Shown here piece by piece: positions 7,226-15,041 of a DNA stretch of 20,041 bases. The notes beneath the pieces were generated by a model. It was not told the DNA's origin. It did no database searches and saw only the letters and a program-made list of their open reading frames with translations. Position 1 is the stretch's first letter; every line of letters begins with the position of its first letter. Source of the stretch: Odoribacteraceae bacterium (GTDB lineage Bacteria; Bacteroidota; Bacteroidia; Bacteroidales; Marinifilaceae); NCBI GenBank assembly GCA_031267995.1, contig JAIRXZ010000036.1, positions 1 through 20,041 on the forward strand, read 5' to 3'. The position numbers and the translations under genes were made by a program.

Positions 7226-8785
7226 TTAGTAGAGCTGCCGGAGCAGTGTTTTCATGTCGGTTTTTTCCTTGAGGAATGCCGGGAGATCTTCGACGTCAAC
7301 GCGTTCCTGCTGCATGGAGTCGCGGTAGCGGATGGTGACGTTGTTGTCCGTGAGGGTGGAGTAGTCGACGGTGATGCAGAAGGGTGTTCCGATGGCGTCC
7401 TGGCGGCGGTAGCGTCTGCCGATGGAGTCCTTGTCGTCGTACTGGCAGTTGAAATCGAAGCGCAGTTGGTCGAGTATTTCCGTGGCTTTTTCCGGCAGTC
7501 CGTTCTTTTTGACGAGTGGCATCACGGCCAGCTTGACGGGCGCCAGGGCGGGGGGAAGGCCGAGGACGACGCGGGTTTCTTTGGCGGTGCTGCTCTTTTT
7601 TTTGATGACCTCGTCCTCGTAGTAGGCGGCGGAGATTACCTGGAGGAACATGCGGTCGAGACCGATGGACGTTTCCACGACATGGGGGGTGAAGGATTCG
7701 TTGAGTTCCGGGTCGAAGTACTGTATTTTTTTGCCGGAAAACTCCTGGTGGCGCCGCAGGTCAAAGTCGGTTCGGGAATGTATTCCCTCCACTTCCTTGA
7801 AGCCGAAGGGGAAGCGGTACTCGATGTCCGTGGCGGCGTTGGCGTAATGGGCGAGCTTTTCGTGGTCGTGGAAGCGGTAGTCGCCGGCGTTGAAGCCGAG
7901 GGCGCGATGCCATTTCATGCGGCTCTCCTTCCAGTGGTTGAACCATTCCAGCTCGGTGCCGGGGCGGACGAAGAATTGCATTTCCATTTGTTCAAACTCC
8001 CTCATGCGGAAGATGAATTGGCGGGCGACGATTTCGTTGCGGAACGCTTTCCCCACCTGGGCGATGCCGAAGGGGATTTTCATCCGCCCGCTTTTTTGGA
8101 CGTTGAGGAAGTTGACGAAGATGCCTTGTGCCGTCTCCGGGCGCAGGAATATTTTGTTGGATCCTTCGGCGGCGAACCCCATTTCGGTGGCGAACATCAG
8201 GTTGAATTGGCGGACTTCCGTCCAGTTGCACGTCCCGCTGACGGGGCAGACGATTTTGTTGTCGATGATGATTTGGCGCAGGTGGTCGAAGTCGTCATCT
8301 TGCAGGGCTTGGCTGAGGCGGATGGAGAGTTCGTCGCGTCTTTTGGTGTATTCCCGCACGCGGGGGTCGGTGTGGCGGAAGATGATTTCGTTGAATTCGT
8401 CCCCGGGGAGGGCGGCGGCTTTTTCGATTTCGCGCTCTATTTGTTCGTCGTATTTGTCGATTTGCTCCTCGATGAGGACGTCCACGCGATACCGCTTTTT
8501 GGAGTCTTTGTTGTCAATCATCGGGTCGTTGAAGGCATCCACGTGTCCGGATGCTTTCCATACCGTGGGGTGCATGAATATGGCGGAGTCCAGGCCGACG
8601 ACGTTGTCGTGCAGGCGTACCATAGATTCCCACCAGTATCGCTTGATGTTGTTCTTTAGTTCCACGCCGAGCTGGCCGTAGTCGTATACCGCCCCGAGGC
8701 CGTCGTATATTTCGGACGATGGAAAGACGAAACCGTGTTCCTTGCAGTGTGCTACCAGCTTTTTGAAATGATCCTCTTTTGTCAT
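7226..8785 (-). CDS. glyS: Glycyl-tRNA synthetase (single-chain type)
   Basis: A 519-residue class II aminoacyl-tRNA synthetase that charges tRNA-Gly with glycine in the cytosol. It is the homodimeric alpha2 type. The N-terminus has SSEIYDGLGAVYDYGQLG (24-40), typical of this type. FLRPETAQGIFVNF (213-226) and the motif 2 region with GKAFRNEI (245-252) and FRMREFEQMEMQFF follow, and motif 3 contains GLDRM (375-379). An anticodon-binding domain occupies about 415-510. The ATG at 8785 is chosen over the upstream in-frame ATG at 8815 because a TATTTTTG promoter box sits between them, so the upstream codon would not be in the transcript. The gene stands alone, with its own promoter and terminator. 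A large plus-strand ORF over the same bases is a shadow. Confidence 0.97.
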   Translation of the reverse strand: MTKEDHFKKLVAHCKEHGFVFPSSEIYDGLGAVYDYGQLGVELKNNIKRYWWESMVRLHDNVVGLDSAIFMHPTVWKASGHVDAFNDPMIDNKDSKKRYRVDVLIEEQIDKYDEQIEREIEKAAALPGDEFNEIIFRHTDPRVREYTKRRDELSIRLSQALQDDDFDHLRQIIIDNKIVCPVSGTCNWTEVRQFNLMFATEMGFAAEGSNKIFLRPETAQGIFVNFLNVQKSGRMKIPFGIAQVGKAFRNEIVARQFIFRMREFEQMEMQFFVRPGTELEWFNHWKESRMKWHRALGFNAGDYRFHDHEKLAHYANAATDIEYRFPFGFKEVEGIHSRTDFDLRRHQEFSGKKIQYFDPELNESFTPHVVETSIGLDRMFLQVISAAYYEDEVIKKKSSTAKETRVVLGLPPALAPVKLAVMPLVKKNGLPEKATEILDQLRFDFNCQYDDKDSIGRRYRRQDAIGTPFCITVDYSTLTDNNVTIRYRDSMQQERVDVEDLPAFLKEKTDMKTLLRQLY

Positions 8786-8804
8786 GTGTTTTGCTTTTTG
8801 TGGG

Positions 8805-8812
8805 CAAAAATA
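8805..8812 (-). promoter_or_regulatory. glyS -7 promoter box
   Basis: TATTTTTG on the minus strand matches TAnnTTTG, 19 bases upstream of the glyS ATG. No clear TTTG is seen at the -33 position. Confidence 0.55.
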
Positions 8813-8841
8813 CATGAATTTTTTTAATTACACGCGGGCAG

Positions 8842-8872
8842 TTGCGAGATGCGGGGCGATTGTTTACATTCG
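8842..8872 (+). promoter_or_regulatory. Promoter of the metallophosphoesterase gene
   Basis: TTG (8842-8844), a 20-base spacer and TACATTCG (8865-8872), 54 bases upstream of the ATG. The box is of the TAnnTTCG variant seen upstream of several genes in this window. Confidence 0.5.
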
Positions 8873-8926
8873 CATCCCCGCTTTGTCCCGTTGAGAGGAG
8901 CGGGTCACCTTAATATTAATGTATCT

Positions 8927-10084
8927 ATGAAAACAAGGGGGTTGTTTTTTGTTATCGCGCTGCTGGCGCGTACCGCGTTGTTCGCCCAGGCGAACTTTAG
9001 TATTCAATACGGGCCTTACCTGCAGAATATCGGCGAGGAGGAGGTGACGGTGGTCTGGGTGACGAGCGGGGATGCCCTGGGATGGGTGGAGGTCGCTCCC
9101 GGCGATAGGACGCATTTTTACGCGGAGGAGCGGCCGCGGTTTTTCGAGACAAGTAACGGGCGGAGGTTGATCGGGCGGTTGCATCGCGTGACGATCCCGG
9201 GGTTGCAGAAGGGGACGACGTATAGATATCGCGTGTACGCGCGCGAGGTGGTCGATGGCTCTAGGGGAGACGTGAGGTACGGGAAAAGCGTGGCGACGAA
9301 TCCTTACAGGACATTCCGCTTTACCACGCTGGATTCGTCCAAAGAGGGGGTGCACTTTGCCGTTGTGAATGACATCCACGGGAGGAACGATGTCCTGGAA
9401 TCGCTGCTGAAGAACGTGGAGATTGACGACCTCGATTTTATGGTGTTTAACGGGGATATGATGTCGCAACTCGACTCGGAAGAGCTGATGTTTAACGGGT
9501 TTTTGAACAAGTCGGTGGAGCTTTTTGCTTCCAACCTGCCGTTTTTCTTTACGCGTGGGAATCACGAGACGCGCGGGCCGTTTTCTACGCGCTTTATGGA
9601 CTATTTCCCGACGTCGACCGGTCTTCCTTATTATACTTTTCGCCATGGCCCCGCCTATTTCATCATGCTGGACAGCGGGGAGGACAAGCCGGATTCAGAT
9701 ATAGAGTACGGCGGTTTGGCCGCGTTTGACGAATACAGGTGCAAGCAGGCCGAGTGGCTGAAAGAAATTGTCAGTAGCCGGGAGTTCAGGGAGTCGCCCG
9801 TGAAGATTGTTGCCATTCACGTCCCGGCTTTTACCTCCACGTGGCACGGGACGCTGCATGTCCAGGAGTTGTTTATCCCGATCCTGAACGGTACCGGTAT
9901 CGACCTGATGTTTTGCGGCCACACGCACACCCACTCTTACCTGCCGAAGGGCGAGCGGGAGAATGATTTCCCGATTCTGACCAACTCAAATAACGAGATT
10001 CTGGATATCGTGGTGAAGGGCGAACAAATCAAGGTGAAGATATCCGATCACCAGGGAAAGGTGACTAAAACTATTGATTTATAG
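8927..10084 (+). CDS. Secreted calcineurin-like metallophosphoesterase
   Basis: A 385-residue exported hydrolase. A signal peptide covers about residues 1-20 (hydrophobic FFVIALLARTALFA, probable cleavage after ALFA-Q). Residues 22-135 form a fibronectin-III-like N-terminal domain as in purple acid phosphatases (IQYGPYLQN ... VVWVTS ... YRYRVYA). The catalytic domain has the metal-binding motifs of the family: NDIHGR (148-153, D149 and H151), NGDM (175-178), GNHE (211-214), H298, and GHTHTH (331-336). The substrate cannot be read from the sequence; a phosphomonoester or diester in the periplasm is likely. The ATG at 8927 is chosen because the signal peptide starts there; the longer in-frame extension starts at 8849, before the promoter box. 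It converges with the cyclophilin gene, only 2 bases away. Confidence 0.93.
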   Translation: MKTRGLFFVIALLARTALFAQANFSIQYGPYLQNIGEEEVTVVWVTSGDALGWVEVAPGDRTHFYAEERPRFFETSNGRRLIGRLHRVTIPGLQKGTTYRYRVYAREVVDGSRGDVRYGKSVATNPYRTFRFTTLDSSKEGVHFAVVNDIHGRNDVLESLLKNVEIDDLDFMVFNGDMMSQLDSEELMFNGFLNKSVELFASNLPFFFTRGNHETRGPFSTRFMDYFPTSTGLPYYTFRHGPAYFIMLDSGEDKPDSDIEYGGLAAFDEYRCKQAEWLKEIVSSREFRESPVKIVAIHVPAFTSTWHGTLHVQELFIPILNGTGIDLMFCGHTHTHSYLPKGERENDFPILTNSNNEILDIVVKGEQIKVKISDHQGKVTKTIDL

Positions 10085-10086
10085 CC

Positions 10087-10905
10087 TCAGCGGATCACCC
10101 TGGCTTTGACAATGCGAACATCCTCCAGCGGGCGGTTGTAGGCGTCGACGGGCACGGCAGCGATTTTGTCGATCACCTCCAGGCCGCTGATCACCTCCCC
10201 GAAAACGGTATAGGCGCCATCGAGATGCGGGGAGCCGCCGAGGGTAGTATAGGCGGAGGTTTGCTCATCGGAGAGGATCAGCTTGGCGGCATTGAACAGA
10301 CTATCGCACGTGGCATTGATCCTCGCATTCAAGGAATCCAGGGCGGCGGGATTGTTGGCCGTCTCCAGGTATTGATATTTTTCGACATTCTTCTGCAACA
10401 GCGCGCGATAAATCTCGCCGCGTCGGGAATCATTGATGCCCCGGACGAGGTTCTCCAGTTCGGCCGGCGAGAACACCTCCCCCTGCACCAGGTAAAACTG
10501 CGATCCGCTCGACCGGCGTTCGGGATTCTGCTGATCCCCTTGCCGGGCAGCCGCGAGTGCCCCTCGCTTGTGGAAAAAACCGGGAAGAATCTCGGCAGGA
10601 ACATCCTCCCCCTCGCTCGCCTCGCCCAGATGTTTGCCGGGCGCGGTGTGGCGTGACGACGGATCGCCGGCCTGAATCATGAAATCTCGTATCACGCGAT
10701 GAAAGAGGAGCGAGTCATAGACGCCTCGCTCCACCAGCGAGAGAAAATTATCCCTGTGCAGGGGCGTTTCGTCATACAAGCGCACCTTGATTTTCCCAAG
10801 TGAGGTAGTTAATTCCACCACTTTTCCCGTCGTAACCGGTTCCTTACAGGTGGCGAAAAGGGCGGCGCAGCACAGCGCGAGGAGGATCTTTTTCATGTTA
10901 ATCAT
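10087..10905 (-). CDS. Cyclophilin-type peptidylprolyl isomerase lipoprotein
   Basis: A 272-residue (from 10905) cis-trans prolyl isomerase, probably assisting folding in the periplasm. The signal peptide KKILLALCCAALFATC ends in a lipobox-like LFATC, so it is probably membrane-anchored. Cyclophilin elements are visible: ELTTSLGKIKVRLYDETP, NFLSLVERGVYDSLLFHRVIRDFMIQAGDP, GSQFYLVQG, and DGAYTVFGEVISGLEVID. Between FYLVQG and the last core segment is an extra, mainly helical insert of about 75 residues, so the protein is longer than a minimal cyclophilin (about 165). Starts at 10905, 10896 (giving MKKILL) or a GTG at 10917 are possible; 10905 is 25 bases after the promoter box and is preferred. 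It is divergent from the SPOR lipoprotein gene. Confidence 0.92.
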   Translation of the reverse strand: MINMKKILLALCCAALFATCKEPVTTGKVVELTTSLGKIKVRLYDETPLHRDNFLSLVERGVYDSLLFHRVIRDFMIQAGDPSSRHTAPGKHLGEASEGEDVPAEILPGFFHKRGALAAARQGDQQNPERRSSGSQFYLVQGEVFSPAELENLVRGINDSRRGEIYRALLQKNVEKYQYLETANNPAALDSLNARINATCDSLFNAAKLILSDEQTSAYTTLGGSPHLDGAYTVFGEVISGLEVIDKIAAVPVDAYNRPLEDVRIVKARVIR

Positions 10906-10930
10906 GTTTAAGTTCACGGGTTATCCCGTG

Positions 10931-10938
10931 CAAAAGTA
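10931..10938 (-). promoter_or_regulatory. Cyclophilin gene -7 box
   Basis: TACTTTTG on the minus strand fits TAnnTTTG, 25 bases before the ATG at 10905. It lies back to back with the plus-strand box at 10972. Confidence 0.55.
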
Positions 10939-10971
10939 ATGGAAATATTTCATTACCGGCGAATTTGTATT

Positions 10972-10979
10972 TACCTTCG
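10972..10979 (+). promoter_or_regulatory. SPOR lipoprotein gene -7 box
   Basis: TACCTTCG, of the TAnnTTCG variant, 28 bases upstream of the ATG at 11008. Confidence 0.5.
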
Positions 10980-11007
10980 CCCGACTAATCATAAATAGTT
11001 TTGAGAT

Positions 11008-11451
11008 ATGAAAAGGTATTTAATTTTTCTCGTCGCATTATTGGCATTGGTTGGATGCCGCAGGAATGCCATGAAACCGCAAGATTTGTCCACGACCGAT
11101 GTCGTGCGGGATACCACCGTTGGGAGGCTCATCGATGTTGACTCGGTGAAAGAGACCGTCCCCGACACCCGCGTTAACATAGTAATGCCACCGGCCGAAG
11201 GTGAGATGATGGCCTCGAAAGTCAAGCGTTTCCACGTCATCGTGGCAAGTCAGCCGACGCGGGCGTTGGCAGAGCAGGAAGTCAAGCACTTCCGCTCGCT
11301 GGGTCACCCGGAGACGAAAATCGTCTTCAAAGACGGCGTGCACTACCGCGTGAGCATTGCCAGCTTCCCCACCAAGAGGGAGGCGTTGGACAACCTCCCC
11401 TTCTACTCCCGCAAGCTCAAGGTGCACGGCGTATGGGTTACGTATTACTAA
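11008..11451 (+). CDS. SPOR-domain lipoprotein
   Basis: A 147-residue lipoprotein. The signal peptide MKRYLIFLVALLALVGC puts the lipobox Cys at 17. A linker (18-70) is followed by a SPOR domain (72-146): two beta-alpha repeats, FHVIVASQPTRALAEQEV and YRVSIASFPTKREALDNL, in the order expected for this fold. SPOR domains bind septal peptidoglycan stripped of stem peptides, so a role in the cell envelope near the division site is likely. It is a single gene with its own promoter; dapF, 113 bases downstream, has its own promoter too. Confidence 0.9.
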   Translation: MKRYLIFLVALLALVGCRRNAMKPQDLSTTDVVRDTTVGRLIDVDSVKETVPDTRVNIVMPPAEGEMMASKVKRFHVIVASQPTRALAEQEVKHFRSLGHPETKIVFKDGVHYRVSIASFPTKREALDNLPFYSRKLKVHGVWVTYY

Positions 11452-11509
11452 AAGTTTAACACATTTACCGCGAGACGTTTTATCGTCTTCCCGACGCGAA
11501 GCGGAGGCC

Positions 11510-11538
11510 TTGAATCTACCCGGAAAGCCCTACTTTCG
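11510..11538 (+). promoter_or_regulatory. dapF-dapL promoter
   Basis: TTG (11510-11512), an 18-base spacer and TACTTTCG (11531-11538), 26 bases upstream of the dapF GTG start. Confidence 0.55.
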
Positions 11539-11564
11539 CGGAAACAATAACAAAAAACGAAAAC

Positions 11565-12410
11565 GTGAATAGAATTACCAAATTTACAAAAATGCACGGG
11601 ACGGGAAACGACTACGTCTACGTGGACTGCATCAAGGAGCGCATCGACAACCCCGTGGAGTTTGCCGTGCTGGTAAGCGATCGGCACAAGGGAATCGGCT
11701 CCGACGGCCTGGTATTGATCTCGCGCTCGGCAACGTGCGACTTCCGGATGCGGATGTTTAACATGGACGGCTCGGAGTCGCAGATGTGCGGAACCGCGTC
11801 GCGATGCGTCGGGAAATACGTCTACGACAACGGTTACACGAAAAAAACAACCCTGTCGCTGGAGACGCTGTCGGGAGTGAAGTACCTGCGCCTCTTCCCC
11901 TCCGAGGGGAAGGTGCAGCGCGTCCGCGTGGACATGGGAGAACCCGGTTTGCAAGCGTCGGACATCCCCGTAACCTCGGACGAGGAGCAGGTGGTGGGGC
12001 TGCCGGTGGAGTTTGCCCCGGGCACCTTCGCCATCACGTGCGTCTCGATGGGCAACCCGCACGCGGTAATCTTCGCGAAGGGGATAGATGGCATGGACGT
12101 CGCGGGAATCGGCCACGCCATCGAGCACCACAAGATGTTTCCCGAATGTACCAACGTGGAATTTATAGAGGTACTCTCCCCCTCCCGCGCCAAGATGAGG
12201 GTATGGGAACGGGGCAGCGGCGAGACGCAAGCTTGCGGTACAGGCGCTTGCGCGGCGCTGGTAGCCGGCGTGTTAAACGAAAAATTGGCGCGGAAAGCCA
12301 CGATCCTCCTGCTCGGCGGCGAGCTGGAAATAGAGTGGAGCGAAACCGACCAGCACGTCTACATGACCGGCGAAGCAATCACCGTCTTCACGGGAGAAAT
12401 CGCATGGTAA
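11565..12410 (+). CDS. dapF: Diaminopimelate epimerase
   Basis: A 281-residue cytosolic enzyme that converts LL-diaminopimelate to meso-diaminopimelate for lysine and peptidoglycan synthesis. The N-terminal motif KMHGTGNDYVYVD (9-21), the first active-site Cys in NMDGSESQMCGTASR (Cys75), GNPHAVIF (163-170) and the second catalytic Cys in GSGETQACGTGACA (Cys224) are all present, so both acid/base residues are intact. The length is normal for the family. The start is a GTG at 11565. The next ATG (codon 10) would cut into the conserved first strand, and the GTG is correctly spaced from the promoter box. The last codons overlap the start of dapL by 7 bases, so the two are translated from one message. 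Confidence 0.97.
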   Translation: MNRITKFTKMHGTGNDYVYVDCIKERIDNPVEFAVLVSDRHKGIGSDGLVLISRSATCDFRMRMFNMDGSESQMCGTASRCVGKYVYDNGYTKKTTLSLETLSGVKYLRLFPSEGKVQRVRVDMGEPGLQASDIPVTSDEEQVVGLPVEFAPGTFAITCVSMGNPHAVIFAKGIDGMDVAGIGHAIEHHKMFPECTNVEFIEVLSPSRAKMRVWERGSGETQACGTGACAALVAGVLNEKLARKATILLLGGELEIEWSETDQHVYMTGEAITVFTGEIAW

Positions 12411-13600
12411 AAATCAACGAACACTACGCGAACATCGGGAACAACTACCTCTTTTCGGAGGTCGCCCGGCGCGTGCGGGAATACAAAGCCGCCCACCCGG
12501 CAGAGCGGGTCATCAGCCTCGGCATTGGGGACGTCACGCGGGAGATCGCCCCGGCAGTCATCGAAGCCATAGAGAAAGCCACGCGGGAGATGTCCTCGCC
12601 TGCAACCATGCGCGGCTACCCGCCGGAAGCGGGATACGACTTCCTGGTAGAAGCCATCATCGAGCACGATTTTCACCCCCGCGGCGTGCGCCTGGAGGCA
12701 GACGAAATATTCGTCAGTGACGGCGCGAAGAGCGACACGGGAAACATCGGCGACATCCTCGGCCAGGACAACCTCGTTGCCATCACCGACCCCGCCTACC
12801 CCGTCTACGTGGACACCAACAAGATGGCCGGCAGGCAAGTGGAACTGCTCCCGTGCCACCCCGCGAACAGCTTCGCCCCCCCCTTCCCGTCGTGCCCGGC
12901 GGACGTGATCTACCTCTGCTACCCGAACAACCCCACCGGCACCACGCTCTCCGCCAGCCAGCTAAAAACCTGGGTCGACTACGCCATTGAACACCGCTCG
13001 CTGATCCTCTTCGACGCCGCTTACGAGGCCTTCATCTCGGAACCGGACGTTCCGCACAGCATCTACGAAGTGGAAGGCGCCCGTCGCGTGGCCATCGAGT
13101 TCCGCAGTTTTTCCAAGACTGCAGGCTTCACGGGACTTCGCTGCGCATACGCCGTTGTCCCCAAGGAGTTGACGGCCATAGCCTCCACCGGCGAGGAGAT
13201 CTCCCTCAACGCCCTGTGGCGCCGTCACCAGGCAACCAAATTCAACGGCACCGCCTACATCATCCAGCGGGGCGCCGCCGCCGTCTACTCGCCCGACGGG
13301 CAGCAGCAAATCCGCGCCGTCATTGACTACTACATGCAAAACGCCCGGATCATCAAGGAGAGCCTGGAGCGCGCCGGCCTCACCGTCCACGGGGGCATCA
13401 ACGCCCCCTACCTCTGGGTAAAAACGCCGGGAAGCCTCACCTCGTGGGAATTTTTCGACCGCCTGTTGAACGAAGCGCGCGTCGTCGGCACCCCCGGCTC
13501 CGGTTTCGGGAAATCCGGCGAAGGCTTTTTTCGTTTCACCGCCTTCGGGAAACGCGAGGAGACGCTGGAAGCCGTGGAACGGCTCAAAGGCTTACTTTAA
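12404..13600 (+). CDS. dapL: LL-diaminopimelate aminotransferase
   Basis: A 398-residue PLP-dependent class I/II aminotransferase that makes LL-diaminopimelate directly from tetrahydrodipicolinate and glutamate, bypassing the acylated dap intermediates. Features are VISLGIGDVT (36-45), the substrate region near 68-78, SDGAKSDTGNIGD (105-117), YPNNPTG (173-179, with the PLP-contacting Asn), FDAAYEAF (203-210, Asp and Tyr) and the Schiff-base Lys238 in RSFSKTAGFTGLRC. The pairing with dapF, whose substrate is its product, strongly supports DapL over a generic aminotransferase. The true start is the ATG at 12404, overlapping the dapF stop; a longer open frame running from 11786 is dapF read out of frame. 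A terminator follows directly. Confidence 0.95.
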   Translation: MVKINEHYANIGNNYLFSEVARRVREYKAAHPAERVISLGIGDVTREIAPAVIEAIEKATREMSSPATMRGYPPEAGYDFLVEAIIEHDFHPRGVRLEADEIFVSDGAKSDTGNIGDILGQDNLVAITDPAYPVYVDTNKMAGRQVELLPCHPANSFAPPFPSCPADVIYLCYPNNPTGTTLSASQLKTWVDYAIEHRSLILFDAAYEAFISEPDVPHSIYEVEGARRVAIEFRSFSKTAGFTGLRCAYAVVPKELTAIASTGEEISLNALWRRHQATKFNGTAYIIQRGAAAVYSPDGQQQIRAVIDYYMQNARIIKESLERAGLTVHGGINAPYLWVKTPGSLTSWEFFDRLLNEARVVGTPGSGFGKSGEGFFRFTAFGKREETLEAVERLKGLL

Positions 13601-13616
13601 AAGAGACACGCGACAA

Positions 13617-13650
13617 AAAGAGAGACAGGCTTCAAAGCCTGTCTCTTTTC
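13617..13650 (+). terminator. dapL terminator
   Basis: A perfect stem, AGAGACAGGCTT (13621-13632) with AAGCCTGTCTCT (13635-13646), a 2-base loop and a following TTTTC. It lies 20 bases after the dapL stop. An A-run before the stem makes it usable in the other direction as well, for the converging gene at 13700. Confidence 0.85.
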
Positions 13651-13699
13651 AATTACACCCGGTGTCGGAACATCAACACCCCGCCTCCCCGGACGCCCG

Positions 13700-14905
13700 T
13701 CAATAAGCGGGCGCGACCGGGACAGCCCCCGGCAAGGCACGCGTGATATAATCCACCACCTGCGCGTAAATCGGTCGGGTAAACTCGATAAAAAACTCCT
13801 GTTCCGCGGGTGGTTGACCGGCTTGTCGTCGGCACAAATTCTTTTGTTCGGTATTCAGGGCGCGATCATCGCCCGTGAAACTCCCCCACGTTGTTGTCCA
13901 CACGTACTGCCCGCTAAAGGCGCGTTGCCCGACGATCTTCCTGTTCGACGGCTCTGTAATCCTCACGCTCAGCGTCCCGGAGGAGCTAATCTCCCGTTGC
14001 GAGCGCGTAAACTTCGCCGACACCGTCGCGTAAGCATCGTACTGCCGCCCCTCCACCGTCACCTTTCCCACCACGACGCTATCCCGCGAAACGTCGATCG
14101 TACTCTTTGACTCGCGCACGTTCCCCACGGCGAAAGTCGTAAAATCCAGCGCAATATAATAATGCGGGTCGCGCATATTCTCGTTAAAAGCCTCCTCCGG
14201 CGAGTACAGTCGCACCATGCGGGGGCGCAGCAGCTGGTTCAGCTCAGCGATCAGATTCGCGTAAAAGAAATCCGACGACAGCTGGTAATGCGCTGGCGTC
14301 GCGGGCGCCTCCAGGATCACGCGCATCGTCGAAGCGTACAGGCTCTCCTTCAACTTATTCACCACGTCCCGGTACCCGCTCACGTGGTGATTTGCCCGTT
14401 CGAAATAGCGATAAGCCACCCTCGCCCCCTCCAGCGTGCCGACATTCATGGCGGTCACCCCCAGGCGGTAAGCCTCCCCCGCGGCCTCCTCCCTGGCCTC
14501 TCGCAGCTCGTTAAAAAACTCTCGCGGGGCGGGAATCAGCTCGGAAGCCTTGGGACTGCGGAGGATAGCATCCGCCAGTTGATTCAGGCGTTCATACTGT
14601 GCGACAACGGCATCGTACTTTGAATCGACATTCATCGTCATCGCCTTATCCACCTCCCGCAGGGACGCCTTCACGGCCAGCGGGTAGGAGAGCAGCAAAA
14701 TATCCTGCGCGTCCGTCTTATCGGGACTCGATCGCAACTTGTTGATAGACTCCAGCGTTGCCTGGTAATAATCGCCGCGTTTGTAGGCGCTCTTTCCGGA
14801 CGAGCAAGCGCCCGCCACCATCGCCGCGGCAACAACGAAAAGCGGCAGCCACCCACCCCGCCGGCGGGAGGCAAACGCGCGTGTAAAAAAGGTTGACGTT
14901 TTCAT
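13700..14905 (-). CDS. Lipoprotein of unknown function with TPR-like helices
   Basis: A 401-residue lipoprotein. A twin-Arg-rich N-region (ASRRRGGW) and hydrophobic core end in the lipobox VAGAC (Cys34), followed by SSGKSAYKRGDYYQATLESI, which reads like a first TPR-type helix pair. Residues 35-210 are helical and TPR-like, with conserved-looking ARVAYRYFERANHHVSGYRD. Residues 215-401 look beta-rich (VRLYSPEEAF, YIALDFTTFAVGN, GKVTVEGRQYDAYATVSAKF). I do not know a function; an outer-membrane or periplasmic envelope protein is likely. The upstream in-frame ATG at 14923 is only 2 bases past a TATCTTCG promoter box, so it is probably not transcribed; the ATG at 14905 is chosen. It is a single gene. 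Confidence 0.8.
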   Translation of the reverse strand: MKTSTFFTRAFASRRRGGWLPLFVVAAAMVAGACSSGKSAYKRGDYYQATLESINKLRSSPDKTDAQDILLLSYPLAVKASLREVDKAMTMNVDSKYDAVVAQYERLNQLADAILRSPKASELIPAPREFFNELREAREEAAGEAYRLGVTAMNVGTLEGARVAYRYFERANHHVSGYRDVVNKLKESLYASTMRVILEAPATPAHYQLSSDFFYANLIAELNQLLRPRMVRLYSPEEAFNENMRDPHYYIALDFTTFAVGNVRESKSTIDVSRDSVVVGKVTVEGRQYDAYATVSAKFTRSQREISSSGTLSVRITEPSNRKIVGQRAFSGQYVWTTTWGSFTGDDRALNTEQKNLCRRQAGQPPAEQEFFIEFTRPIYAQVVDYITRALPGAVPVAPAY

Positions 14906-14925
14906 GATTTTTATGTTTTTCATCG

Positions 14926-14933
14926 CGAAGATA
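14926..14933 (-). promoter_or_regulatory. -7 box of the TPR-like lipoprotein gene
   Basis: TATCTTCG on the minus strand (TAnnTTCG variant), 20 bases upstream of the ATG at 14905. It helps exclude the start at 14923. Confidence 0.5.
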
Positions 14934-15012
14934 TAAAATTAACGACAACATCACCGCCAACCGTCACCCGCCGCGCCCCCCGCGTTGCCCGTCGCGGGAA
15001 CCAAAAAATTTC

Positions 15013-15020
15013 TACCTTCG
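15013..15020 (+). promoter_or_regulatory. -7 box of the aldo/keto reductase gene
   Basis: TACCTTCG, 21 bases upstream of the ATG at 15042, of the same TAnnTTCG form as the boxes at 10972 and 14926. Confidence 0.5.
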
Positions 15021-15041
15021 TCCCGTTAAAAACTATTGAAC

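Noticed and set aside
7163..8659. 498-codon plus-strand ORF opposite glyS
   Set aside because: Antisense shadow; glyS on the minus strand has all class II synthetase motifs.
8849..8926. Longer start of the metallophosphoesterase
   Set aside because: The 26 extra residues precede the signal peptide, and the promoter box lies inside them; the ATG at 8927 begins a normal signal peptide.
11786..12403. N-terminal extension of the aminotransferase frame
   Set aside because: The upstream part is dapF read in another frame, Arg/Gly/Pro-rich; the true dapL start is at 12404.
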